From assembly GCA_023411795.1 (NCBI GenBank), contig JAEYOK010000039.1, positions 62,001 through 126,000 on the forward strand: DNA of 64,000 bases, read 5' to 3'. Position 1 is the first letter of the stretch; every line of letters starts with the position of its first letter. A program made the translations under genes and the position numbers. The DNA comes from Bacillota bacterium. Its GTDB lineage: Bacteria; Bacillota; Clostridia; DSM-8532. Below, piece by piece: positions 27,796 through 36,474 of this stretch. The notes below the pieces were generated by a model that was not told where the DNA came from, searched no databases, and worked only from the letters and a program-made list of their open reading frames with translations.

Positions 27796-28533
27796 TTATT
27801 GGTTTAGGGTACGACTCAAAAATTCTCTTGTACGTTCCTGGGTCGGGTTGTTGAGGACTTGTTCAGGAGTGCCCTCTTCAACAATAACCCCTTGATCCAT
27901 AAACACGACCCTGTCGGCTACATCCTTGGCAAACCCCATCTCATGGGTAACTACTAGCATGGTAAGCCCTAATTCTGCAAGCTCTTTCATGACCTTCAAA
28001 ACTTCACCTACCATTTCAGGGTCCAATGCGGAGGTCGGTTCATCAAACAGCATTACATCGGGCTCCATGGAAAGAGCTCTGGCAATAGCTACGCGCTGCT
28101 TTTGTCCGCCAGACAACTGCTTGGGCTTTGCATTAATGTACTGGTCCATACCGACTACCTTGAGATATTTCATGGCAACCTTTGTCGCTTCTTCTCTGGT
28201 ACGTTTCAAAACCTTCATCTGACCGACAATACAATTACCTAATACATTGTGGTTATTAAAAAGGTTAAATTGCTGAAACACCATTCCCAGTTTCGTACGA
28301 TATGCATATATATCATGCTTATCATCCAGTATGTTCTCACCCTTATAGATGATTTGACCACCACTTGGCTTTTCAAGCAAATTTACACAGCGAAGCAATG
28401 TAGATTTTCCCGATCCAGACGAGCCGATAATGCATACCACTTCACCTTTTTTGACTGAGAAATCTATATCTTTCAAGACTTCGTTTGTACCGAAGGTTTT
28501 ACTTAAATGCTGTATCTCAATAATACTATCCAT
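27796..28533 (-). CDS. Polar amino acid ABC transporter ATP-binding protein
   Basis: 245-residue ATPase of the GlnQ/HisP class. Walker A is GSSGSGKSTLLR, the Q-loop is VFQQFNLF, the signature is LSGGQKQRVAIARAL, Walker B is VMLFDEPTSALDPE and the switch His is in VVTHEMGFA. It powers uptake of a polar or acidic amino acid with the permease and receptor genes upstream. I start at ATG 28533, where AGGGGG lies 4 nt upstream; the ATG at 28548 overlaps the permease stop and has no ribosome site. It is the last gene of the operon. Confidence 0.95.
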   Translation of the reverse strand: MDSIIEIQHLSKTFGTNEVLKDIDFSVKKGEVVCIIGSSGSGKSTLLRCVNLLEKPSGGQIIYKGENILDDKHDIYAYRTKLGMVFQQFNLFNNHNVLGNCIVGQMKVLKRTREEATKVAMKYLKVVGMDQYINAKPKQLSGGQKQRVAIARALSMEPDVMLFDEPTSALDPEMVGEVLKVMKELAELGLTMLVVTHEMGFAKDVADRVVFMDQGVIVEEGTPEQVLNNPTQERTREFLSRTLNQ

Positions 28534-28547
28534 AGCTCCCCCTATCA

Positions 28548-29330
28548 TTACAGATGACTTAGGCCTTCATTTTTCTTTTTGCGTAATATATCTTCCGGCC
28601 TTGCTACCTGCATTTGGTTGCCTATCAAGTTAAAGTTTTCAGGTCCGTCTATTTTTTTCTCAATTAAACGAAGTATCCTTGTTACCGTAAACGTCATTAA
28701 AAAATAAAGAATACATGCGATAAAGAAAGGTGGATAGAAAACAAAAGTGTTTCCGGCAATTGACTTAGTCGCAAAATATAGCTCCGAAACAGATATAACA
28801 TTTAAAACAGATGTATCCTTAATATTTATTACAAATTCATTCCCTGTGGCGGGTAAAATATTTCGAATAACCTGGGGCATAACTACATTAGTCATAGTTT
28901 GTAAATGATTCATACCAAGTGCATGAGCAGCTTCAAACTGCCCCTTATCAATAGAAACAATACCGCCCCGAACTATTTCAGACATATATGCTCCCGTATT
29001 TATTGATACGATAAATATGGCTGCAACAATCTTATCCATACTTATGCCAAATGCTTCTGCTGAACCATAGTATATTACCATTGCCTGTACCATCATCGGT
29101 GTGCCCCGGAAAAATTCAATATACGCCGAAAGCAAACCATTAACTGTTTTTAATATACCTTTCTTCAGCCCTCGTTCTGGAATCGGTATTGTTCGAACTA
29201 TTCCGACTAATAACCCGATGATAGTACCGATAATTGTTCCTATCATCGAAATATACAATGTCATTCCAGCTCCTCGAAGAAACATAGGCCAGTAATCGAC
29301 TATTATCTTTACCATCTTTGAAAGAATCAT
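28548..29330 (-). CDS. Polar amino acid ABC transporter permease
   Basis: Permease of the His/Glu/Gln/Arg family, about 260 residues, with a long hydrophobic N-terminus and the EAA loop FEAAHALGMNHLQTMTNVVMP. Five to six membrane segments are visible. The best start is ATG 29330, 5 nt after GGAGG; several in-frame Met codons lie nearby. It probably works as a homodimer with the adjacent ATPase and receptor. Confidence 0.93.
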   Translation of the reverse strand: MILSKMVKIIVDYWPMFLRGAGMTLYISMIGTIIGTIIGLLVGIVRTIPIPERGLKKGILKTVNGLLSAYIEFFRGTPMMVQAMVIYYGSAEAFGISMDKIVAAIFIVSINTGAYMSEIVRGGIVSIDKGQFEAAHALGMNHLQTMTNVVMPQVIRNILPATGNEFVINIKDTSVLNVISVSELYFATKSIAGNTFVFYPPFFIACILYFLMTFTVTRILRLIEKKIDGPENFNLIGNQMQVARPEDILRKKKNEGLSHL

Positions 29331-29349
29331 CATACCCTCCGCAGGAAAA

Positions 29350-29377
29350 AACCGAATGCACAAAAGCGCATCCGGTT
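29350..29377 (-). terminator. Hairpin between receptor and permease genes
   Basis: A 10-bp stem with one mismatch (arms 29350-29359 and 29368-29377) follows the receptor stop; on the minus strand a U-run comes after it (29350-29346). It is probably a partial terminator or 3-prime stabiliser that makes receptor more abundant than permease. Confidence 0.7.
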
Positions 29378-29386
29378 ATTTGCTTA

Positions 29387-30202
29387 TCAATTAGATGCAG
29401 GTTGATCTTTAATTGCTTTATCCATCAACTTTATGCGCTCTTCTTCAGAGATACCTTTTAAAATCTCATTAATCTTTGCGGTTAATTCACTATTCTTCTT
29501 AATACCTACAGCAATAGCAGTGTCTTCAGGAGAAGTTTCAAAACCGTTTGTGAACTCTATCATTTTAAAATTACTGTTGGCAGTCTCAGCGCTGACTCCT
29601 TCAGGTCTTTCAGATACATATCCGTCAATTATTCCCGATTCAAGAGCCACTCTCATGGCCGGAAAGTCATCCATAGCAGTTTGTTTTTCAACACCTTCTA
29701 TTTGATCGATAACGGTATAATGGAAGGTACTCAGCTGAGCCGTAATTTTCGCACCTTTAAAATCATTAATTGAAGTAGCGTTTTCATAAGCTCCGCCCTT
29801 CTTAACAACCATAACTAAATTCGATGTATAGTAAATATCCGAGAAATCAATCTCTAATAAACGTTCAGAGGTAGGGGACATTCCTGCGATAATCGCATCA
29901 ATTTTACCTGAATTAACAGCAGGGGTAAGTCCAAGCCACTCTGTTTTAACAATTACCAGTTCCTTTCCGAGACCTGCAGCTATTTTCTTTGCAATTTCAA
30001 CATCATATCCGCCTGCATATTCAGAAGTGCCTTCAATTTTTACCGCACCATTGGAATCATTGGTTTGAGTCCAGTTAAATGGTGCATACCCACATTCCAT
30101 TCCTACTCTAAAAACATTATCTTCCTTTGCTGCACCACATCCAGCTAATATCGATGCACTAAAAAGTAATACCAAAATCAAAGTCAATACTCTTCTCTTC
30201 AT
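29387..30202 (-). CDS. Polar amino acid ABC transporter substrate-binding lipoprotein
   Basis: Family 3 solute-binding protein, 271 residues, with signal MKRRVLTLILVLLF ending ILAGC, so lipid-anchored. Conserved family features include GYAPF near the start, GGYDVEIAKKIA, AGMSPTSERLLEIDFSDIYY and a late IDGYVSERP. ATG 30202 was chosen because GGGAGA lies 8 nt upstream and the signal begins there. A consensus promoter lies about 70 nt upstream. The exact amino acid bound cannot be told from the sequence; cationic or polar amino acids are usual for this family. Confidence 0.93.
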   Translation of the reverse strand: MKRRVLTLILVLLFSASILAGCGAAKEDNVFRVGMECGYAPFNWTQTNDSNGAVKIEGTSEYAGGYDVEIAKKIAAGLGKELVIVKTEWLGLTPAVNSGKIDAIIAGMSPTSERLLEIDFSDIYYTSNLVMVVKKGGAYENATSINDFKGAKITAQLSTFHYTVIDQIEGVEKQTAMDDFPAMRVALESGIIDGYVSERPEGVSAETANSNFKMIEFTNGFETSPEDTAIAVGIKKNSELTAKINEILKGISEEERIKLMDKAIKDQPASN

Positions 30203-30269
30203 TTTCTCTTCTCCCATCCTCATTTTACTAATTGGCTTCAGAAACAGCCTTTATATGCTGATTGTTTAT

Positions 30270-30298
30270 ATTATATATTGCGAAATAACACATTTCAA
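30270..30298 (-). promoter_or_regulatory. Vegetative promoter of the amino acid ABC operon
   Basis: On the minus strand TTGAAA (30298-30293) and TATAAT (30275-30270) are separated by exactly 17 nt, about 70 nt upstream of the receptor start codon. Confidence 0.7.
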
Positions 30299-30440
30299 CT
30301 AAGCTCTATTAATTTATCCACTTTTTCTTTCGCTTTTGGTTTTTCATTTATTTTTCTACTTATCATCCTAGATTTAGACAAATTTATCGATTATTATGTA
30401 TAAATATTATAAGTTGAATAAAAATTATTAATAAAAAAAT

Positions 30441-30478
30441 ACCGAAGATATTTTGCATAAATAGCAAAACTCTCCGGC
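30441..30478 (-). terminator. Terminator after the Tlp gene
   Basis: An inverted repeat of about 15 bp with small internal mismatches (arms 30441-30456 and 30464-30478) is followed on the minus strand by seven U residues (30439-30433), just after the spore-protein gene. Confidence 0.8.
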
Positions 30479-30503
30479 TTTTGTATCTATACAAAAATCA
30501 TTC

Positions 30504-30722
30504 TTACTTGAACTGGTTTCTGGTCTCGTCTTTAAGCTCTTGCCTCATCCCTTCTACCGCTTCTTTTCTTCTATCATTTTTTGCCTGTAGTTCGCGCTGT
30601 GTTTTTGGATTGTCAACAGCATTAATCATATCCTCAGCCAATTCAATATTATCTATGGTATTATCGATATTGTTTCTTATCTTCCTTGCATTGTCTCTTC
30701 TATCATCAGGTTTTGATTTCAT
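30504..30722 (-). CDS. tlp: Small acid-soluble spore protein Tlp
   Basis: 72-residue, highly charged, Cys-free protein that matches the Tlp family: KPDDRRDNARKI near the N-terminus, NTIDNIELAE in the middle and KNDRRKEAVEGMRQE toward the end, the same order as Bacillus subtilis Tlp. It is a minor spore-core protein made in the forespore, so this organism is a spore former. AGGAGGT lies upstream of the ATG and a terminator follows closely, so it is a single-gene unit. Expression by a forespore sigma factor is expected but I could not pick out a clear promoter. Confidence 0.9.
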   Translation of the reverse strand: MKSKPDDRRDNARKIRNNIDNTIDNIELAEDMINAVDNPKTQRELQAKNDRRKEAVEGMRQELKDETRNQFK

Positions 30723-30832
30723 GATGTATACCTCCTTTTATTTTTACTTAGTTTTTTCTTAACATTATAAAAATATGTGCTTTATTTGAGTAAAAAAATG
30801 GTCGCTTTGATTCATTTTGGTCGATGCATTCT

Positions 30833-32206
30833 TTATTTTAACATGTTCTCAACGCCACTCATGAATTTTTGCCAATTAACATCCTCCATGTAAATACAGA
30901 AGATGACCTCGTTGATACCGTTATCCTTAACAAATTCCACAATGTTTTTACCAGTTAAATTCATATTGTAGAATCTTGAGTCCACAACATAAATTTCTTC
31001 ATAGTTGGGTACCAAAAATGGTACTAACATGTTACCGAATGAGTCCTTAACAACCATAATCTTTTTACCGTTATTTATGTTTGTCTTAACTTTACTCCAG
31101 GTTGCTCCACCTGAGCTGATAAAAGCCAGGTACTTTTTGCTTATATCATCCGAATACTTGAGGTCGATAATATCAGCTTTAGTCCCCTCATTTCCCTTAT
31201 ATACGGTAAACTCATGGTTGGTTAATGGCTTATAAGCAACAATATTATCCGGGTTCTTCTCCAGACTTTTATCTAAGGTTTTAGTATATGAGCTACCCAA
31301 AAAATCACCCAGATTAATTTCTTCGTACTGGTCCAGTGAAAGAGCTTCCTCACCCCTTACATTCATAAACGCACTATATCCGTAATATGCTCCCAGAGCA
31401 GTCCAATGATGGTCGGTTCTAAAGTAGATATATTCGTCTTTATGTTTGTTCAGAGCATCGAAGACATCAACAGTGGATATACTGTCATTAAGCTTACTCT
31501 TTAGATAATCCAAAGCATCGTTTTGAGAATCGGTAATACCTTTATATTTCTTAAGCTGTAAAAACTCACCGTTGGTAGGAGGAATCATGGAATATATTTT
31601 TACTCCGCTACCGAGCGCTTCACTGTATTTATTCAATATTTCAGCATAATAATCAAAGCTCTCCTTATTAAACTTAAACAATTGCACCGCTTTACCATCT
31701 ACGACCATCCAATACCCGACATTTGGTTCATCTCCGAAATCCTTCTCAGGCTCCGACATCGGAGTTTGCTCAGGTATTGTGGTTGGTGTTTCCTTATCGG
31801 TATTATCTGCCAACGAAGTACCATGCTGATTGCTCACAGGAATATCAGTTTGAGTCGGTCTCTGCGACGGGATATCATCCTCATCCGATGCATGTGGAGG
31901 TAATTGTACATCCTCAACAGATTTTACAATAGTAATGTCAGGTCCTAAAAAGGCCATCGCCTTATTGACATCCTTACTGATCTTTACTAAATCATCTCTT
32001 AAAATAAAGGTGTCGCTGTAATATTCCTCTAAATCTCTTTGATAACTTCCTTTAAACAGGCTTGACACAGAGAACGGGGGCTTGGTTTTAAGCGCTCTGT
32101 TCTCAAGATTTGATACAGTGAGCTTATTAGTGTTAAGAATATTTACAAGACCTAAAAGAGTTATAAAAAGTATAAAAAAAACAGTATCAATTTTTAGCTT
32201 TTTCAA
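30833..32206 (-). CDS. DHHW-family surface-polymer acylation protein (AlgJ/AlgX-like)
   Basis: 457 residues: an N-terminal membrane anchor, a low-complexity Pro/Thr/Glu-rich insert (about 100-155), then an SGNH-like extracytoplasmic domain. Conserved features are the DHHW motif in YFRTDHHWTALGAYYGY and the late VKDSFGN, whose Ser would be the nucleophile. Proteins of this family transfer acyl groups, usually acetyl, delivered across the membrane by a partner MBOAT, which is encoded just upstream (32277-33692). The start is TTG at 32206, supported by GGAGG 6-7 nt upstream. The polymer target is not shown here; an exopolysaccharide or wall glycan is likely. Confidence 0.88.
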   Translation of the reverse strand: MKKLKIDTVFFILFITLLGLVNILNTNKLTVSNLENRALKTKPPFSVSSLFKGSYQRDLEEYYSDTFILRDDLVKISKDVNKAMAFLGPDITIVKSVEDVQLPPHASDEDDIPSQRPTQTDIPVSNQHGTSLADNTDKETPTTIPEQTPMSEPEKDFGDEPNVGYWMVVDGKAVQLFKFNKESFDYYAEILNKYSEALGSGVKIYSMIPPTNGEFLQLKKYKGITDSQNDALDYLKSKLNDSISTVDVFDALNKHKDEYIYFRTDHHWTALGAYYGYSAFMNVRGEEALSLDQYEEINLGDFLGSSYTKTLDKSLEKNPDNIVAYKPLTNHEFTVYKGNEGTKADIIDLKYSDDISKKYLAFISSGGATWSKVKTNINNGKKIMVVKDSFGNMLVPFLVPNYEEIYVVDSRFYNMNLTGKNIVEFVKDNGINEVIFCIYMEDVNWQKFMSGVENMLK

Positions 32207-32276
32207 AGTATTACCTCCACAACCTCAGTTAAATCGTAGGTCGGGCGTGCAAAAGCAACCCGCTACATCCATACAG

Positions 32277-33692
32277 CTAAAACTTAAAATACATAAATGG
32301 GCTATAGGATTGACCTACCAGGAAAATGACAGATAGAATAAGTACGGTAATATTAAATATAGGCTTACCATAGACTTCAATAAACTTGTACACTTTTCCA
32401 CCTTCTCCTTCTCCCTTTAACTTCTCAAGAATCTGATTAAAAACAGGAGTGCATCCAATAAGTGATATAATCAGAAATACAGCGTTGTTCCAAAAATGTA
32501 TGCTTAACTCAGGACTGGAAATTGATTTGGCTTCCGGTCCAAACATTATTCCTAAGAATTTGAACGCCTGTCCTATATCGTTATGATAGAAAAACACCCA
32601 TCCAACCAGAACAACCAACCATAGGTAAAGTCTTGAAAATATAGCAGGGATTTTCTCAAAAAGTTTAAGTAAAAATGCCTTCTCTATCATAAGAAGTATG
32701 AAATAATATAGACCCCAGATTACAAAATTCCAATCAGCTCCATGCCAAAGGCCTGTAAGAGCCCATACGACAAACAGATTCCTCAATTTATGCCTTCTGT
32801 TACCACCCAACGGTATATAAACATAATCCTTGAAAAAGCTGCCCAGTGAAATATGCCATCTACGCCAGAATTCACTGGCTGACTTTGATATGTAAGGATA
32901 ATTAAAATTCTCCCTATACCTAAAACCAAACATGCTCCCAAGCCCTATAGCCATATCCGAGTAGCCAGAAAAGTCAAAATAGAGCTGCAGAGCAAACATC
33001 AATATTCCAAACCATGCCCCAAGTAAAGGAAGCCTTGTATAATCACCGCCCATAAAGGAATCGACTACTTTTCCTGCCGTACCGGCTAGTATGACCTTCT
33101 TTCCCAGACCAATAATAAATCGACTGACCCCATAGTTAAAGTCTTTTAACGTTTCTACCCTATTATCAATCTCTTCAGAAATATCTTTATAACGTGATAT
33201 TGGCCCTGCCATTATCTGATGGAATAACGAAACATAAAGCAACAGCTTAAGCGGTGATTTTTGGGCCTCTGTCTCCCCTTTATAAACATCAGAAACATAG
33301 GAAATAATCTTAAATGTGTAAAATGAGATTCCTATTGGTAGACCTATACCCATTATCTGAATACTAGATCCAAAGATTCCGTTTATATTATCAATCAAAA
33401 AGCCTGAGTATTTGAAGAATCCAAGTATCAGTAGATTCACCGCGACCGATACAGCCAAAGCCAACTTCCCTTTAATACTTCCCCTATACTTTTCAACAAC
33501 CAGCGCGCAGAAATAACTATAGATGGTAGATATCAAGAGTAGGGAAATCCAAACCGGCTCTCCCCAGGCATAGAATATTAAAGATGCTATTATAAGCAGC
33601 CAGTTTCTGTAAGTTCTGTTCTTAACCACATAATACAACCCCAGACAAATGGGAAGAAAGTTGCATAAAAAGAACAAGCTTGAAAAAACCAA
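32277..33692 (-). CDS. MBOAT O-acyltransferase (AlgI-like)
   Basis: 471-residue multi-pass membrane protein with the MBOAT signature: YFDFSGYSDMAIGLG, then SEFWRRWHISLGSFFKDYVYIPLGG, and the catalytic-type His in LTGLWHGADWNF. AlgI-like members move acetyl groups across the membrane for polysaccharide O-acetylation. It is paired with the DHHW protein downstream (70-nt gap). The start is TTG at 33692, decided by AAAGGGGG located 8 nt upstream; no in-frame ATG fits. It is distinct from the second MBOAT at 44311-45900, which belongs to a Dlt-like operon. Confidence 0.93.
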   Translation of the reverse strand: MVFSSLFFLCNFLPICLGLYYVVKNRTYRNWLLIIASLIFYAWGEPVWISLLLISTIYSYFCALVVEKYRGSIKGKLALAVSVAVNLLILGFFKYSGFLIDNINGIFGSSIQIMGIGLPIGISFYTFKIISYVSDVYKGETEAQKSPLKLLLYVSLFHQIMAGPISRYKDISEEIDNRVETLKDFNYGVSRFIIGLGKKVILAGTAGKVVDSFMGGDYTRLPLLGAWFGILMFALQLYFDFSGYSDMAIGLGSMFGFRYRENFNYPYISKSASEFWRRWHISLGSFFKDYVYIPLGGNRRHKLRNLFVVWALTGLWHGADWNFVIWGLYYFILLMIEKAFLLKLFEKIPAIFSRLYLWLVVLVGWVFFYHNDIGQAFKFLGIMFGPEAKSISSPELSIHFWNNAVFLIISLIGCTPVFNQILEKLKGEGEGGKVYKFIEVYGKPIFNITVLILSVIFLVGQSYSPFMYFKF

Positions 33693-33843
33693 TTATAATG
33701 CCCCCTTTGGGTTAAGCAGTATTCCTGCTATAACAAAAACCTATCACAATTCGTTTTACTTTTCAATTAAATATACTGTTGGTCTCAAATTTTATTATGC
33801 CTAAGCGATAAAAACACAGGCAAAAGCGCATAAAAATTAGCTA

Positions 33844-33870
33844 TTGACAAAATGCGGGTAAGAGTATAAA
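33844..33870 (+). promoter_or_regulatory. Promoter of the T-box/liv transcript
   Basis: TTGACA at 33844-33849 and TATAAA at 33865-33870 are spaced 15 nt apart, just before the T-box leader begins. Confidence 0.6.
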
Positions 33871-33889
33871 CTAACTTAAAATATATGAA

Positions 33890-34170
33890 GGCGATGAATG
33901 GGAGAACAGCACAAGAAGAACTACAGAGAACTTATCATTTGCTGAGAGGTAAGGTTTTAGTCTGTGTGAATACTCACCCATGAGCTGTAGGATCGAAAAG
34001 CAATCTTTCTATTGTTTAGTAGGCTTAACCGGCTGACAACCGTTATACTGTCTGCAAGCGGAATAATTATTCCGAGATGCACTGAGGTGGCTGTATTTTG
34101 CAGCAATTAAGAGTGGTACCGCAGAACAATGAAGTTTTGTCTCTTTTTTTTAGAGACAAGGCTTTTTTTA
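33890..34170 (+). promoter_or_regulatory. T-box riboswitch leader controlling the liv operon
   Basis: The 544-nt gene-free stretch 33693-34236 holds a T-box leader. The T-box core GAGTGGTACCGCAG is at 34111-34124, where TGGT would pair with an uncharged tRNA acceptor end. It is followed by a terminator (arms 34132-34144 and 34152-34164, two G-U pairs) and a T-run at 34163-34169. Upstream, Stem I elements appear: a GCTGAGAG segment (33941-33950 region) and GAA (33968-33970) before TGAGC. Placed as in glyQS, five nt before TGAGC, the specifier is CTC (Leu, 33973-33975); ACT (Thr) one base earlier is the main alternative. Starvation for the cognate tRNA charge would raise transporter expression. 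Confidence 0.9.
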
Positions 34171-34236
34171 ATTCTTGAAGATATTTTCGAGAAATCGAAA
34201 AATCTATATATAAAATAAATGTGAGGAGAGAGAAAT

Positions 34237-35391
34237 ATGAAAAAGACATTAAGTATTATTTTATTATTAACGCTTGTCACAACACTATTTGCTGGTTGTG
34301 GAACTGAAACTGCAGGACCAAACGAGATAGGTATCGGTATCAACTATGAGCTTACCGGTGAAGTTGCATCATATGGCCAAGCTTCTGTAGAAGGTATCGA
34401 GCTCGCAATTGAAGAAATTAATGCAGCCGGTGGAATAAACGGTAAGTTAATTAAAGCCTTCAAATATGACAATAAGTCTGATAAATCTCAGGCTACTACA
34501 TTAGGAAAAAAACTTATGACACAGCATAAGGTTGTCGCTGTACTTGGCCCTGCAACATCAGGTGCGTTTAAAGCAACCATTCCTGATGCCATTAAGAATA
34601 AAGTTGTTGTTGCCTCAGGCTCAGCAACCGCAGAGGATGTTACTTCTGATGCAAATGGAGTTAAGGAGTATGCTTTCCGTATCTGTTTTAATGACTCATA
34701 TCAAGGAACTGCTATGGCAAATTACGCTTTGAACAATATGTCCAAGACTAAGGCTGTTATCATTATGGACAATTCCAGTGACTATGGGAAAGGTCTTGCA
34801 GATAATTTTACTAAAACATTTAAAGCAGGTGGCGGTACAATTGTTGCAACTGAAGCATTTGTATCAGGAGATACTGATTTTAACGCTATTCTGACAAAGA
34901 TAAAAGGCTCTGATTTTGATGTTATATTTATTCCTGGGTACTACAATGAAGCAGGTCTTATTATAAAACAAGCACGCGCTCAAGGAATTGACGCACCTAT
35001 TCTTGGTGCTGACGGTTTCGGAGCCCCTGAACTTACTGAATTAGCAGGTGCTGATGCTCTTAATAATGTTTACTTTTCAAGCCATTTTTCTTCTCTAGAT
35101 AAAGACCCTTCTGTTATTGGTTTTATAGAGAATTATAAAGCTAAGTATGGTAAGGAACCTGATCAGTTCGCCGCTTTAGGTTATGACCTTGCTATGTTTA
35201 TAGCAGATGGCATTAAACGCGCCGGAAGCACTGACACTGTTGCCATTAAAGACGCATTAGCCGCTACCACCGACTTTGTAGGAATTACCGGATCTTTTAG
35301 TATGGACGAAAACCACAACCCTGTTAAAGCAGTTGTTGTTGTAGGAATTGAAAATGGAGTCCATGCTACTAGTGAAAGGGTTGCTCAATAA
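34237..35391 (+). CDS. livK: Branched-chain amino acid ABC transporter receptor LivK
   Basis: 384-residue family 6 solute-binding lipoprotein. The signal ends LFAGC and the mature part has the family pattern GINYELTGEVASYGQASVEG cut to its key elements: a two-lobed periplasmic-type fold with VLGPATSG, a late YDLAMFIADGIK and ALAATTDFVGITGSFSMDENH. It binds leucine, isoleucine or valine. GAGGAGAG precedes the ATG. It is the first gene after the T-box and is separated from the permease genes by 195 nt holding a strong hairpin. Confidence 0.94.
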   Translation: MKKTLSIILLLTLVTTLFAGCGTETAGPNEIGIGINYELTGEVASYGQASVEGIELAIEEINAAGGINGKLIKAFKYDNKSDKSQATTLGKKLMTQHKVVAVLGPATSGAFKATIPDAIKNKVVVASGSATAEDVTSDANGVKEYAFRICFNDSYQGTAMANYALNNMSKTKAVIIMDNSSDYGKGLADNFTKTFKAGGGTIVATEAFVSGDTDFNAILTKIKGSDFDVIFIPGYYNEAGLIIKQARAQGIDAPILGADGFGAPELTELAGADALNNVYFSSHFSSLDKDPSVIGFIENYKAKYGKEPDQFAALGYDLAMFIADGIKRAGSTDTVAIKDALAATTDFVGITGSFSMDENHNPVKAVVVVGIENGVHATSERVAQ

Positions 35392-35460
35392 TAATATATT
35401 ATAGTACAATCATTAGAGAAAATTTAAAATTCAAAATATTCTGCAGATAAATATAACAGA

Positions 35461-35496
35461 ATATAAGTGGGGACATTCACTTGCCCCCACTTATAT
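35461..35496 (+). other. Hairpin between livK and livH
   Basis: A perfect 12-bp inverted repeat (arms 35461-35472 and 35485-35496) lies between the receptor and permease genes. No T-run follows, so a 3-prime stabiliser or processing site that favours livK is more likely than a full terminator. Confidence 0.6.
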
Positions 35497-35586
35497 GTGC
35501 TTATTATAGAAGACAAGCCACACTAATCCAGTCCTTCTATAATTAGTTTAAAAAAGCAGACCGGCTTATGAAGGAAGTGAGCACAC

Positions 35587-36471
35587 TTGGAACAGTTATT
35601 TCAACAAATTATTAATGGTGTATCCCTCGGAAGCATCTATGCATTGGTTGCTCTTGGTTATACCATGGTATATGGTATTATTAAATTAATAAATTTTGCA
35701 CACAGTGATGTTTATATGCTGGGTGCATATATTGGATATGTATGCATGACATCACTTAAGCTCGGATTCTTACCCTCCTTACTAATTTCTATGGCCCTAT
35801 GTACTTTAATTGGTGTCTTTATAGAAAAAGTAGCCTATAAACCATTAAGAAACGCCACAAGAATTGCAGTTCTAATTACCGCAATTGGTGTATCGCTTTT
35901 TATCGAGTATGTTACCATGGCTATTGCTGGTGCTAATGTGAGATCATATCCCCCATTAACCGGAATCCTGGCTGAATCGTTCAATTTAGGAAATATAAAA
36001 ATTACTATGCTACAGGTTATTATTGTCAGTATTACAATTATCCTGATGGTATTACTTCAGTTTATAGTGAAGAAAACAAGAACAGGTAAGGCCATGCGTG
36101 CCGTATCTCTTGATAGCGATGCTGCCGAGTTGATGGGAATAAACGTTAATAGCACCATCTCCTTTACCTTTGCTCTGGGGTCGGCTTTAGCGGGAGCGGC
36201 CGGTATTATGGTCGGTATTTATTATAATTCAATAAACCCACTAATGGGCATGTTACCCGGACTAAAAGCTTTTGTCGCCGCTGTTTTTGGAGGTATAGGG
36301 ACTATTCCTGGTGCAATGATTGGTGGTTATTTTATTGGTATTGTTGAAGTTTTGGTGTCAGGATACGGTAACTCCATGTACAGAGACGGTGTTGTATTTG
36401 CCATCCTGATTCTTGTTCTTATTATAAAGCCCACCGGCCTATTAGGCAAAAACACGAGAGAGAAGGTGTAA
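35587..36471 (+). CDS. livH: Branched-chain amino acid ABC permease LivH
   Basis: 294-residue membrane protein with the LivH pattern: NGVSLGSIYALVALGYTMVYG at the start (described by its key GSIYAL..GYTM motif), INFAHSD, then RAVSLDSDAAELMGIN and FGGIGTIPGAMIGG. The start is TTG at 35587; AAGGA lies upstream and other nearby ATG or GTG codons are out of frame. It forms the channel with LivM, whose GTG start is only 3 nt after this stop. Confidence 0.94.
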   Translation: MEQLFQQIINGVSLGSIYALVALGYTMVYGIIKLINFAHSDVYMLGAYIGYVCMTSLKLGFLPSLLISMALCTLIGVFIEKVAYKPLRNATRIAVLITAIGVSLFIEYVTMAIAGANVRSYPPLTGILAESFNLGNIKITMLQVIIVSITIILMVLLQFIVKKTRTGKAMRAVSLDSDAAELMGINVNSTISFTFALGSALAGAAGIMVGIYYNSINPLMGMLPGLKAFVAAVFGGIGTIPGAMIGGYFIGIVEVLVSGYGNSMYRDGVVFAILILVLIIKPTGLLGKNTREKV

Positions 36472-36474
36472 CGA

